Shown: piece after piece, positions 18,990 to 27,126 of the stretch
Layout of the letters: each line of letters starts with the position of its first letter
How positions within the stretch are numbered: position 1 is the first letter of the stretch
Source of the DNA: an uncultured Rhodothermaceae bacterium
GTDB taxonomy: Bacteria > Bacteroidota > Rhodothermia > Rhodothermales > Salinibacteraceae
Direction of reading: 5' to 3'
DNA length: 40,219 nt
Assembly (NCBI GenBank): GCA_913056335.1
Contig: CAJXLX010000016.1
Coordinates: 1-40,219, forward strand
Notes under the pieces: model-generated
What the model was told of the DNA's origin: nothing
Databases searched by the model: none
Seen by the model: the letters and a program-made list of their open reading frames with translations, nothing else
Position numbers and translations under genes: made by a program

Positions 18990-19453
18990 TCCGCTGATAG
19001 GCCGTCTTAAGAGAAACCCTACGTGGAGGCGCCCAGCGTACAAAAAGAGCAACGGACAACGTATCAAAAGGTTGATCCGTTGTCCAGCGTTGCACCCAGA
19101 CTGCAACACCACATTCTGCGGCGCATCATCTGGAAGAGTGGCAACGCGCTTCCCCGCTTGCATAAAATTGTTTAAAGCCTTGGTGTTACGCGCTATATAG
19201 GGAACGCAGAAGATGCCAATGTTGGGATGCGTTCTCCGGGCGCCTGGTTCGGTTGCGCGCGTACGACTTCAGTTCCCTGTCAAATCCGCAAGCCGTTTTT
19301 TTCCATTCGCCCATCTTCCATTCCCTCTCCACCTCGTCTACTTAACGCGATTTTACCCCGTAGTGCGATTGGCCCACCCACCGGGGCGGGAACACAGCGC
19401 ATCCCCAAATAATATAGAATGGCACCTTTGCGCGGGGACACCCCGCAACGGTT
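18990..19453. other. Intergenic region between sigma gene and SRP RNA
   Basis: About 460 bp between divergent transcription units. The sigma side holds the hairpins at 19049-19107. The SRP side has an AATATAGAAT stretch (19411-19420), a possible -10 element for the SRP RNA, and a short hairpin GCGGGG-aca-CCCCGC (19432-19446). Open frames here are not supported as genes. Confidence 0.4.
19049..19093 (-). promoter_or_regulatory. Attenuator-like hairpin in leader of the sigma gene
   Basis: Inverted repeat with three stem blocks: GCAAC (19049-19053) with GTTGC (19089-19093), GGACAACG (19054-19061) with CGTTGTCC (19078-19085), and ATCAA (19063-19067) with TTGAT (19072-19076). That is 18 bp in all, with one mismatch and a 3-nt bulge. 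On the minus strand it is followed at once by TCTTTTTG, the form of an intrinsic terminator. It lies 59 nt upstream of the chosen sigma start. A second hairpin, GTTGCA-cccagac-TGCAAC (19089-19107), shares the outer arm. Confidence 0.65.
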
Positions 19454-19552
19454 GGGCAAGTCCCACACGGCCAGCTCCCTCTGAACTCCGTCAGGGCCGG
19501 AAGGCAGCAGCGGTAGGAGGTCGCAGCGGCGCGATGTGGGTCGCTTGCCCAT
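19454..19552 (+). ncRNA. ffs: Signal recognition particle RNA (bacterial small type)
   Basis: About 97-99 nt. The ends pair (GGGCAAG at 19454-19460 with CTTGCCC at 19544-19550), and the tip carries the universal SRP signature GGGCCGGAAGGCAGCAGC (19493-19510) with a GGAA tetraloop and the asymmetric loop bound by Ffh. This is the short form without an Alu domain. A run of six T (19552-19557) follows, giving an intrinsic stop. It precedes yajC, itself a component of the protein-export machinery. Confidence 0.94.
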
Positions 19553-19751
19553 TTTTTGTTGCCCCCCTTCTTGTTCAGTCGCTCCCCGCTCTGCACTGAA
19601 TACTGTCCACATCCCCTACCCACAGGGCTTCCTGCAGCAAGGCTGCCTCCGCACGCGCACTCATTTTCGCAGCACCTGTGCGAACCCGTATGTGGCCCTT
19701 TCGTTTAGACGGCGGTTGCGTACCGTTTTCCCTTGTGTCTACTCCCTTTTT

Positions 19752-20090
19752 ATGCTCTCTACGTTGCTCGTTGGATTGCCCTCATTCCTGCTCACCGGTG
19801 GCAGTACCGATAGCAGCGGCGGCATCTTTGGACTGCTGCTGCCGTTTGTACTCATCTTCGGCGTGTTCTACTTCTTTATCTATCGCCCGCAGCAAAAACG
19901 CGAGCAGGAGCACAACGCAATGGTCGACGACCTCCAGAAAGGCGACCAGATCGTGACCATCGGCGGGATTCATGGCACTGTGCGCCGCGTTGACGAAGAC
20001 AGCGTCTTGGCTCAGGTGGATAGCAACGGCGTTAAGCTGCGCATCGACAAACAAGCCATCTCCAGCGTAGGCGGCCAAGACACCGAGTAG
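19752..20090 (+). CDS. yajC: Preprotein translocase subunit YajC
   Basis: 112 residues from the ATG at 19752; the long upstream frame runs across the SRP RNA and is rejected. One membrane helix (about residues 22-42, GLLLPFVLIFGVFYFFIY) is followed by the family motif RPQQKREQEHNAMVDDLQKGDQIVTIGGIHG. YajC associates with SecDF at the inner membrane. The neighbouring SRP RNA gives a protein-targeting context, though secD and secF are not here. Confidence 0.95.
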   Translation: MLSTLLVGLPSFLLTGGSTDSSGGIFGLLLPFVLIFGVFYFFIYRPQQKREQEHNAMVDDLQKGDQIVTIGGIHGTVRRVDEDSVLAQVDSNGVKLRIDKQAISSVGGQDTE

Positions 20091-20225
20091 CGGCTGTCGG
20101 ATGCGAATGCGTTGCGCTGCCGCTCATTCGGTAGCAGTATTGCAGCTTGGTTGCACCGCTCCTGAACAGGCCGCTTCGCCGTCTCGTTACCCCTATCCAC
20201 CGTTTGCCCACGCACACTCGCAGCC

Positions 20226-21443
20226 ATGGCTTCGTCTTCCGCCTCTAACCCGGATGCCTCCGACTTCGACACCATCGAAACCGCCCTGGCTGCCTTGCAG
20301 CGCGGTGAACTCATCATCGTGGTCGACGACGAGGACCGCGAAAATGAGGGTGACTTCATCGGCGTGGCCAGCGAGATTACGCCTGAGCAGATTAACTTCA
20401 TGGCTACGCGGGGGCGCGGGCTCATCTGTACGGCCATCACGCCCGAGCGCGCCGGGGACTTGGACCTGAACCTGATGGTGGAGTCGAACTCCGAAATCCA
20501 CCATACGTCGTTTACCGTCTCGGTCGATTACAAAGAGGGCACCACCACTGGCATCTCGGCAAGCGACCGGGCCATCACCATTCGTGCGTTGTCTGATGAT
20601 AGCGAGCCCGCCCACGTCTTTGCGCGTCCGGGTCACGTCTTCCCGCTCATTGCCCGCACCGGCGGGGTGCTGCGTCGCGCCGGGCACACCGAAGCCGCTG
20701 TCGACCTGGCCCGCCTGGCGGGGCATCCGCCCTGTGGCGCGCTCGTCGAGATTATGAACGAAGACGGCACCATGGCGCGCGTGCCCCAGCTTCTTCCGCT
20801 GGCCGAGGAACTGGACATGCCCATCATCACAATCCAGGACCTGATTGCCTACCGCATGCAGCACGAGCGGCTGGTGGAGCGCGTCGGCGAGCACACCCTC
20901 GACACCGCGTTTGGCACCTTCCGCATCGTTCCGTTTCGCGACCAACTGACCGGCGAGGTGCACCTGGCCCTCACCAAGGGCCAATGGCGCGAAGACGAAC
21001 CCGTGCTCGTGCGCGTGCATGCGCAGAACGTACTGGGCGATGTGTTCGCCGCGCGCCGCGATCCGCACAGCGAACAGCTTGCCGCCTCTCTTATGATGGT
21101 GGAAGACGAAGGCCGCGGCGTGGTGCTCTACATGCGCCAGTCTGCCGAGTCGTCGACGCTTCTTCGGCGGCTGCAAGCGCTCGACACGCCCAAGGCCGAC
21201 ACCAAAAGCACCATGGATCCGCGTGACTACGGCATTGGATCGCAAATCTTGCGCAACCTGGGCATCCGCAAGTTGCGCTTGCTGACCAACAACCCCAAAA
21301 AGCGTGTAGGACTGCGCGGCTACGGGCTCGAAATGATTGAGAGCGTACCCATCCAGGTCCCTGAGTCGGCCTCTGAGCAATTGCTCAACGCTCCTGCCGC
21401 CGAGCGTATCGTGCACGCCCTGCGCCTTCCCATGGCTTCGTAA
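20226..21443 (+). CDS. ribB: RibBA-type protein: active-looking DHBP synthase, degenerate GTP cyclohydrolase II domain
   Basis: 405 residues, full RibBA length. Residues 1-210 are 3,4-dihydroxy-2-butanone-4-phosphate synthase with its metal/substrate site intact (DDEDRENEGDF at 34-44; RAGHTEAAVDLARLAG from 151). Residues 220-400 have the GTP cyclohydrolase II fold, but the three zinc cysteines are replaced (N268, D279 and H281 at the positions of C, C and C in the usual EC..GD.....RCDCG pattern), and the RQEGRGIGL loop reads RQSAESSTL (304-312) with a shortened following segment. D331 and R333 (DPRDYGIG) and LLTNNPKK remain. I infer that it supplies the four-carbon unit for riboflavin, while GTP cyclohydrolase activity comes from another gene. 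No FMN riboswitch is visible upstream. Confidence 0.92.
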   Translation: MASSSASNPDASDFDTIETALAALQRGELIIVVDDEDRENEGDFIGVASEITPEQINFMATRGRGLICTAITPERAGDLDLNLMVESNSEIHHTSFTVSVDYKEGTTTGISASDRAITIRALSDDSEPAHVFARPGHVFPLIARTGGVLRRAGHTEAAVDLARLAGHPPCGALVEIMNEDGTMARVPQLLPLAEELDMPIITIQDLIAYRMQHERLVERVGEHTLDTAFGTFRIVPFRDQLTGEVHLALTKGQWREDEPVLVRVHAQNVLGDVFAARRDPHSEQLAASLMMVEDEGRGVVLYMRQSAESSTLLRRLQALDTPKADTKSTMDPRDYGIGSQILRNLGIRKLRLLTNNPKKRVGLRGYGLEMIESVPIQVPESASEQLLNAPAAERIVHALRLPMAS

Positions 21444-21471
21444 CCTAACCGCTTTCCGCCCCTACTACGCC

Positions 21472-21648
21472 ATGTCGAACCTCAATCGCCTTCTGCCGAT
21501 CTTCTACCTCGTCATCGCAACGCTCGCGGTGTTTATGGTAGGCTACCGCATCATGGCAGGCATGTGGGGGCGCGCCCTGCTCATGGCCGCGGCAGCCACG
21601 TTCTGTGCCTATCGCTACCACCAACTGCGCACCGAATCTGAGGCGTAG
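21472..21648 (+). CDS. Small two-helix membrane protein, function unknown
   Basis: 58 residues from the ATG at 21472 (MSNLNRLLPIFYLV). Two hydrophobic helices (about residues 6-24 and 31-46) are separated by a short loop RIMAGMWGR. It begins 28 bp after ribBA on the same strand and may be cotranscribed. The length, initiator context and helix pattern support a real gene. I do not recognise the family. Confidence 0.6.
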   Translation: MSNLNRLLPIFYLVIATLAVFMVGYRIMAGMWGRALLMAAAATFCAYRYHQLRTESEA

Positions 21649-21840
21649 AAGACCACCCATCTCTTCGTTTTCCATCTCTGCGGGATGCAAAGGTCTTTGC
21701 ATCCCCCCCTCATTCTCGTTCAGCTTTGAAGGCCCCACGTAAACTGCGGATGTCGAATCCCGGTCGTGATGGACCTCTTGCTGTTTTGTGCGTTGAGTGC
21801 TATGCGTATCGCATTCACTCACTCAACCTCCGCACGCTCT

Positions 21841-23115
21841 ATGATTCGCTTAGACGACACCCACGTGCGTCCTTTCTTGGACGACTATAGCACCTCCGAC
21901 CTTCCCGAAGCAATCCAGAATGCCCATGCCACCGTGCAGCGCGGCGACGGGCCTGGCAACGACTTCCTGGGGTGGCGCGCACTCGCTGCGTCTCCGAACG
22001 AGGAGCTCATCGGCGAGATTGAGGCGCATGCCACACGCCTCCACAGCGATGCTGATGCGCTGCTCTGCCTGGGCATCGGCGGCTCCTATCTCGGGGCGAA
22101 GGCCGTGATCGACGCCCTCACGCCATACTTTCCAACCGATAACGACGACGCGCCCGAGGTCTACTTTGCCGGGCACCAGACCAGCGGCGCATACCTCAAG
22201 CAGCTTTTGGCCCACCTCGATGGGCAATCGGTGTTCGTAAACGTCATTTCAAAGAGCGGCACCACGCTGGAAACGGCGCTGGCGTTCCGCATCGTGCGGC
22301 AGTGGATGGAAGAGCGCTTTGACGATGCCGATGACCGCATCATTGCAACAACCAGTCCCGAGGGCGGCGCGCTCAACGCCCTGCGCGAAGATCATGCCTA
22401 CACCCGCTACGTCATTCCCCCAGATGTAGGCGGACGCTTTTCGGTACTTACGCCAGTCGGCCTGCTCCCCATCGCTGCTGCTGGCATCGACATTCGTGCG
22501 CTCATGAACGGCGCATCGGAGATGCACGACCATGTGAACGGCACAATGCACAATACGTCGCTTCAGTATGCGGCGCTGCGCTATGCGCTCTTGCACGAGG
22601 GCTACGACGTGGAGGTGCTTGCTACGTTTGAGCCGCGCCTGGCCAGCATAGGCGCGTGGTGGCAACAGCTCTTTGGCGAAAGCGAAGGCAAAGACGGTAA
22701 AGGGCTCTTCCCGGCAACGGTTGAGTACACCACCGACCTGCACTCGCTCGGCCAGTACATGCAAGACGGCCAGCGCATTGTGATGGAAACCTTCCTGATG
22801 GCAGAGGACACTGGCGACGACCTCACCGTGCCGACCAGCGAGGCCAACCTCGACGGACTCAACTATGTGGCCGACCGGCCCATGCGCGCTGTTACGCAAG
22901 GCGCCTACGAAGGCACAGCCCAGGCCCATACCGATGGCGGCGTACCCAACTGCACGCTCTGGCTCGGTGACATCAGCCCAACATCTATCGGGGCACTGAT
23001 CTACTTCTTCGAGCACGCTGTAGCCGTCAGTGGATATGCTCTTGGCGTCAACCCATTCAACCAGCCCGGGGTAGAAGACTACAAGCGTGAGATGTATCAG
23101 CGCCTGGGTCGCTAA
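21841..23115 (+). CDS. pgi: Glucose-6-phosphate isomerase
   Basis: 424 residues from the ATG at 21841 (MIRLDDTHVRPF), which aligns with the N-terminus of Bacillus-type isomerases; the longer frame from 21766 is unlikely. Clear signatures are LGIGGSYLGAKA, VISKSGTTLETA (phosphate-binding loop), the catalytic Glu in FGESEGKDGKG, YTTDLHSLGQY, and the C-terminal GVNPFNQPGVEDYKREM. It interconverts glucose-6-P and fructose-6-P. It ends earlier than Bacillus homologues, stopping soon after the catalytic Lys helix. It is the last gene before the origin-like region. Confidence 0.97.
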   Translation: MIRLDDTHVRPFLDDYSTSDLPEAIQNAHATVQRGDGPGNDFLGWRALAASPNEELIGEIEAHATRLHSDADALLCLGIGGSYLGAKAVIDALTPYFPTDNDDAPEVYFAGHQTSGAYLKQLLAHLDGQSVFVNVISKSGTTLETALAFRIVRQWMEERFDDADDRIIATTSPEGGALNALREDHAYTRYVIPPDVGGRFSVLTPVGLLPIAAAGIDIRALMNGASEMHDHVNGTMHNTSLQYAALRYALLHEGYDVEVLATFEPRLASIGAWWQQLFGESEGKDGKGLFPATVEYTTDLHSLGQYMQDGQRIVMETFLMAEDTGDDLTVPTSEANLDGLNYVADRPMRAVTQGAYEGTAQAHTDGGVPNCTLWLGDISPTSIGALIYFFEHAVAVSGYALGVNPFNQPGVEDYKREMYQRLGR

Positions 23116-23171
23116 CCCAGAAGCGCCTGTGCTGCGTGGTCATATGCGCAGGCGTTGTCCACATGCCGCCC

Positions 23172-23229
23172 GCGCCGCTGAAGCCGCCATACACCCTGCA
23201 TATCCCTTATTTCTGGCCTTCAGCGGCGC
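23172..23229. repeat. 12-bp inverted repeat between pgi and the DnaA-box cluster
   Basis: GCGCCGCTGAAG (23172-23183) pairs perfectly with CTTCAGCGGCGC (23218-23229) across a 34-nt loop. No T-run follows, so it is a poor intrinsic terminator. It sits 20 bp before the first DnaA box and may mark the pgi 3' end or the edge of the origin. Confidence 0.6.
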
Positions 23230-23248
23230 TCAGTGGCGATTCCCAGAG

Positions 23249-23650
23249 TTATCCACAAAACCTGTGGATAACCTGTTGATAACCGGGGGATAACTTGGGG
23301 ATAACTTCCAAGTTACCAACATCCGATTTCGGGCTGTGGATAAGTGATGGGTTATCCACAAATGATACCAAGTTATCCACAGTGTGGATAGCTGTGGATA
23401 ACCTTATCCACAAAATGGCTATTTTGACTCCTTCGTTGTGGATAAGTGTTCAGAATCGGCGTTTGTAGGCGTAGACCGACTTTTAGGGGTTCTCATTTTG
23501 TGGATAACCTGTGGATAAGTACCGAAAGTTATCCACAACGGGTCTCGGTCGATGTGGATAAATCGGTTATCCACATATCCACAGTCCCTACTACTACAAC
23601 AACCTTTTATTTTTAAAAACATAGTATCTATAATATAAGGGTGTGGAAAA
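23249..23650. other. Candidate chromosomal replication origin (oriC)
   Basis: 13 perfect DnaA boxes (TTATCCACA or complement) start at 23249, 23263, 23335, 23352, 23373, 23393, 23404, 23437, 23499, 23510, 23529, 23553 and 23567. One-mismatch boxes start at 23274, 23296, 23383, 23575 and 23642. The boxes lie in both orientations. The right end has a GC-rich spacer, three CTA triplets and an AT-rich tract (see next entry). No gene fits in the 739 bp between pgi and comEC. dnaA lies about 10 kb to the left. Confidence 0.85.
23567..23640 (+). promoter_or_regulatory. Candidate origin unwinding element (boxes, GC spacer, DnaA-trio-like triplets, AT-rich DUE)
   Basis: In order: box TTATCCACA (23567), overlapping box ATATCCACA (23575-23583), spacer GTCC (23584-23587), three CTA triplets (23588-23596; the other strand reads 3'-GAT-5' three times) followed by two CAA, then an AT-rich tract to about 23638. 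This order matches the basal unwinding system described for Bacillus subtilis. Assignment is by pattern only. Confidence 0.75.
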
Positions 23651-23854
23651 CTTAGACGGACACATCAGCCGGCCCCCATATTGTCGCTAATCAGATCGAT
23701 CAAGGAAGCTATACCAGTCAAGGAGCTCGGTGCTCTGGTATACGGAAGCATATCGGAGTATAGAGAATTGGTCTACTCTATTGGAATATGGTTGATGTGG
23801 CCGAGAACAGGGTGCTATGCCCAAATGTAGTGCTCCTGCCAACAAGTTCAGGAG
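23651..23854. other. Spacer between oriC candidate and comEC
   Basis: 204 bp without a gene. It contains an 8-bp inverted repeat TATACCAG (23710-23717) / CTGGTATA (23735-23742), and a 6-bp hairpin CTCCTG/CAGGAG (23833-23854) next to the comEC stop that could be a weak comEC terminator. Confidence 0.4.
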
Positions 23855-26353
23855 TCACCAATCGACACGCCACACGCAGTTGCCATCTGTGCGAAGCCAC
23901 ACGGCACGATGTGCGGTTTCATGAACGATCGCCGCATGATGACCCCACCGATCAACAACTGCGGCACTGGGGAAATCGAATTGGTTTTGGTCACCAGCAC
24001 TGATTACAGCATGCGTTTTAGCACTGGCCACTGCTTCCAGAAATGCAGGGGTGCTGCTTGTAGACGACCCGTGGTGGGGAACGGTTACGACATGGCTACG
24101 AAGCGCATAGCCGTACGTCTCCACAAGCCAACGCTCTGCCTCTGCTTCCACATCACCAGTGAAGAGCACTTGCACGTCTCCGTACTGAAGTGCTGCAACA
24201 ACTGAGCGATTGTTAGAGGATTGAAACGGTGCATTTGCTTCCCCTGCTGGAGGCGCGAGTGCAACAACTCGCGTGTGTTTTCCAACCTGCAACGTATCTC
24301 CTTGCTGTATGGAGTGGTACGGGACATCCGTTGCATTGGCAAAATGTGTTGCTTCTGCCTGTAGTGGACGGGCCGGCAGCTGCCCATTATCCCATACGGC
24401 TTCTGCAACACCTGCACGCAGAAGTGCAGGCGCTCCGCCCATGTGGTCACTGTCGGGGTGGGTGATGAGCACGGCATCGAGGGCAGTTGTCCCCGTGTAG
24501 CGCAGATGCGGGAGTAGCGTAGATGCGGCTGCATTGGTGTGTGGAGTACGGTATCCCGCATCAACAAGAAGGTGCTGGCCATCGGGCGTGCGAATGAGCG
24601 CAGCATCCGACTGGCCGACATCGAAGAAGAGCAGATCAAGCGTGGGAGTGAGCGGTCGTGCAGTGAGCGGAATCCAGACAACGAAGACTACGGTGGCAAG
24701 TCCGGCGGCAAGCCCGTGCCACAGACGCCATGTACGCATCCCGCCAAATACCAGAAGGCTGGCTATCATGAACACGACAGCACCGCTCGAAACGTGGGGA
24801 ACCGCCCACTGCCAGTGCCCAAGCCAGGCAGCACCTGTTTGGGCCATCAGGAGGAGCAGTTGCGTTAGGATGTCAGCGGCTCCTCCAAACAGATGAGCTA
24901 CCTGTGGGAGGGCGCTGGTTGCAATGGTGAGCACGCCCGCTGCCAGCGCCAGCGCCGTAAGTGGAATTGCAGCCACGTTTAGCAGGAGTCCTGCGCCAGA
25001 GGCAAATCCAAAGTGTAAAAGAAGGAACGGCGTGGTGCCCAGCAACGCCGCCGTTGACACAGTTACCGACTGGGTAACGAAGCGCTGCGCCGTACCGTGC
25101 GTGAACATGCTGGGCAAAAGCCCCATCAGCTTCGGATTGAACAGTACAATGCCGATGACGGCAGCAAACGAGAGCTGAAAGCCGGGGTCGTAGAGCGCTG
25201 CAGGGCGCATCCACAACAGCATGAGGGCCGCGGCACCAAGCGCATTGAGCGAAGCATATACGCGGTTGGTGAGCGTGCCTCCAATGAGCAAGGCCGCCAT
25301 GAGCGTAGCCCGCACGACAGATGGGCGTCCGCCTGTAATTGCCATGTAGGTAAGCAGCAGCACCAGCGTGAGTACGGCCCGCACGGCATCAACGCGGCGG
25401 CGTGACCAGCCCAGTCGCATGAGCACAGGACGCAAAAGCTGATACGCAAGCATGCCCACCAAGAGCACGTGCAGCCCCGACACCGCCAGCAAATGCATAA
25501 GGCCCGTGTGCGCAAATGCAGTGCGGTGGGCATCGTCAACATCGCTCCGGTCGCCCAAGAGCAGCGCTTGTTGAACGCTGCGGGCCGTCTCGGTAGGTAC
25601 ATGCGTCTGCAGCGTACGGGATACGTAGCGCCGTGCGTTGTGGACTGTGCGAGCGTATCCCAAAGGAGCTGTCGCCCGCCGCTCTACATCCGCCGGACGA
25701 TCCACGGCGAGCGTCCAATGAATGCCGTGCTGGCGCAGGTACGCCCCGTAGTCAAAATCGGCCGGATTGCGTGGGGGAGATGGAGGCTGCAGGCGACCGG
25801 TCATGGCCCAGCGATCACCAGCTACCACGTTGGGAAACGACGGCGGATCGTCGTCCCAGAGCGAGGTGCGCCAGCGCACTTGGATGCGGTCGCGGATGTG
25901 CAGCGTATCGGTGGGAGTAAACAAGCGGCGGGCTACGAGAACGAAGCGTGTGCCGGTCTCGGTCGACAAGACGGGCCCTTCTACCGTGCCTGCCACCTGC
26001 ACTGCAGGAGCATCATGGAGCAGTGAGGTGGGCAGAGTACGTAGACTGTTTGGGGCGGCGTCTTGCCATGCCAGGTAGCGGACTCCACCAGCAGCACACA
26101 CCACTACGAGCAGCGCCAGCGTGTGGACGAGCGGCCCCAGACTCACGAGGTGATGGCGCTGCCAGAGCAGGCCCAGCACACAGGCTCCTGTTGCAACGAG
26201 GCAGACAGCGATCCAGAACATGAAGGGTCCCCAGCCGGCTGCTGCCAGGGCAATTCCTGCACCGTACGCCACGGCACATGCTAAGAGCGGAATGGTGTTG
26301 AGATCAGACACAGCAGCGTGTTGGAGAGAGCCAAACGAATGCCGAAGCGCCAC
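23855..26353 (-). CDS. comEC: ComEC/Rec2-family DNA uptake channel
   Basis: 832 residues. It moves single-stranded DNA across the inner membrane in natural transformation. The N-terminal part has membrane helices and a DUF4131-type soluble domain (about 75-230). The Competence membrane domain (about 235-540) contains HTGLMHLLAVSGLHVLLVG. The C-terminal metallo-beta-lactamase domain (about 575-810) has its metal motif ITHPDSDHMGGAPAL, a preceding VDAGYR and a later VPHHGSS. The start is a GTG at 26353, and another GTG at 26311 is equally plausible. It is divergent from nusB. Other com genes are not in the window, so competence itself is inferred. Confidence 0.93.
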   Translation of the reverse strand: MALRHSFGSLQHAAVSDLNTIPLLACAVAYGAGIALAAAGWGPFMFWIAVCLVATGACVLGLLWQRHHLVSLGPLVHTLALLVVVCAAGGVRYLAWQDAAPNSLRTLPTSLLHDAPAVQVAGTVEGPVLSTETGTRFVLVARRLFTPTDTLHIRDRIQVRWRTSLWDDDPPSFPNVVAGDRWAMTGRLQPPSPPRNPADFDYGAYLRQHGIHWTLAVDRPADVERRATAPLGYARTVHNARRYVSRTLQTHVPTETARSVQQALLLGDRSDVDDAHRTAFAHTGLMHLLAVSGLHVLLVGMLAYQLLRPVLMRLGWSRRRVDAVRAVLTLVLLLTYMAITGGRPSVVRATLMAALLIGGTLTNRVYASLNALGAAALMLLWMRPAALYDPGFQLSFAAVIGIVLFNPKLMGLLPSMFTHGTAQRFVTQSVTVSTAALLGTTPFLLLHFGFASGAGLLLNVAAIPLTALALAAGVLTIATSALPQVAHLFGGAADILTQLLLLMAQTGAAWLGHWQWAVPHVSSGAVVFMIASLLVFGGMRTWRLWHGLAAGLATVVFVVWIPLTARPLTPTLDLLFFDVGQSDAALIRTPDGQHLLVDAGYRTPHTNAAASTLLPHLRYTGTTALDAVLITHPDSDHMGGAPALLRAGVAEAVWDNGQLPARPLQAEATHFANATDVPYHSIQQGDTLQVGKHTRVVALAPPAGEANAPFQSSNNRSVVAALQYGDVQVLFTGDVEAEAERWLVETYGYALRSHVVTVPHHGSSTSSTPAFLEAVASAKTHAVISAGDQNQFDFPSAAVVDRWGHHAAIVHETAHRAVWLRTDGNCVWRVDW

Positions 26354-26521
26354 GCGCTATCCAACACGACACGAAACGACAGGAAAACGCAACGTGGAGG
26401 CGCGTATCGCTGCGAATCGGGTGTGAAACCGCACCGTTTAGCCTCTTGAGGTGAATCTGTTTGCCAGCACAAAAGATAGTACACGTCTACACATGTTCTA
26501 TACCTGCCAGTCTATCCTTCT

Positions 26522-27004
26522 ATGAGCTCTCGACGAGACGCCCGCGAGCGTGTCATGCAAGCGCTGTATGCTCGCGAATTGGCCGGTGGAAAGCCCCGCC
26601 ACCATGTGTATACGCTCATTGAACCCGAATTTGAAGACGACCCCAATACGCTCGACTTTGCACAGTCGTTGTTTGAAACCACGGCCCGCAGCGAGCGGCA
26701 GATTGACAACTATCTCGAAGCCCATCTACAGAACTGGGACCTTGACCGTATCTCCGCCATCGACCGGGCAGTGCTGCGCATGGCCACGTGCGAGCTGCTC
26801 CACTTCGAGGACGTGCCCCCCAAGGTGACGATCGATGAAGCTATTGAGATTGTAAAGCGCTTCAGTACCCCCAAAAGCGGGGATTTTGTGAACGGTGTCC
26901 TCGATGCTGTGCTCATGGAGCTGTACACGTCGGGGGATCTCAACAAAACAGGTCGAGGTCGCGTGGGGCTGGATGCTATTGCTGAGCGAGCTTCGCAGAC
27001 ATGA
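26522..27004 (+). CDS. nusB: Transcription antitermination factor NusB
   Basis: 160 residues. It begins MSSRRDARERVMQALYA, the typical Arg-rich N-terminus that binds boxA RNA. LDRISAIDRAVLRMATCELL and PPKVTIDEAIEIVKRFSTPKSGDFVNGVLDAV are diagnostic of the family. It acts with NusE/S10 in rRNA antitermination. The C-terminal 25 residues after the conserved core are a variable tail. It is divergently transcribed from comEC, with 168 bp between them for both promoters. Confidence 0.97.
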   Translation: MSSRRDARERVMQALYARELAGGKPRHHVYTLIEPEFEDDPNTLDFAQSLFETTARSERQIDNYLEAHLQNWDLDRISAIDRAVLRMATCELLHFEDVPPKVTIDEAIEIVKRFSTPKSGDFVNGVLDAVLMELYTSGDLNKTGRGRVGLDAIAERASQT

Positions 27005-27126
27005 GCGAGGGGGGCGATGCAGAAAGCAGTGGTTCGTACCCTGGACGTCTATTTGCTAAAAAGGAAGATTCGAAAACCTTGGTATCTGTTGAACCGAGCC
27101 GTCCAACTCTCGTACGAAATTCCCAT

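Noticed and set aside
19213..19599. Open frames across the SRP RNA
   Set aside because: The RNA signature and end pairing explain this segment; the translations are not protein-like.
20091..20225. FMN riboswitch upstream of ribBA
   Set aside because: The 135-bp gap lacks the conserved FMN-riboswitch sequence blocks and is too short for a full element.
20193..21416. 407-codon minus-strand open frame
   Set aside because: Antisense shadow of ribBA, produced by high GC and low stop density.
23249..23650. CRISPR-like repeat array
   Set aside because: The repeated unit is the 9-bp DnaA box in both orientations with irregular spacing, not long direct repeats with uniform spacers.
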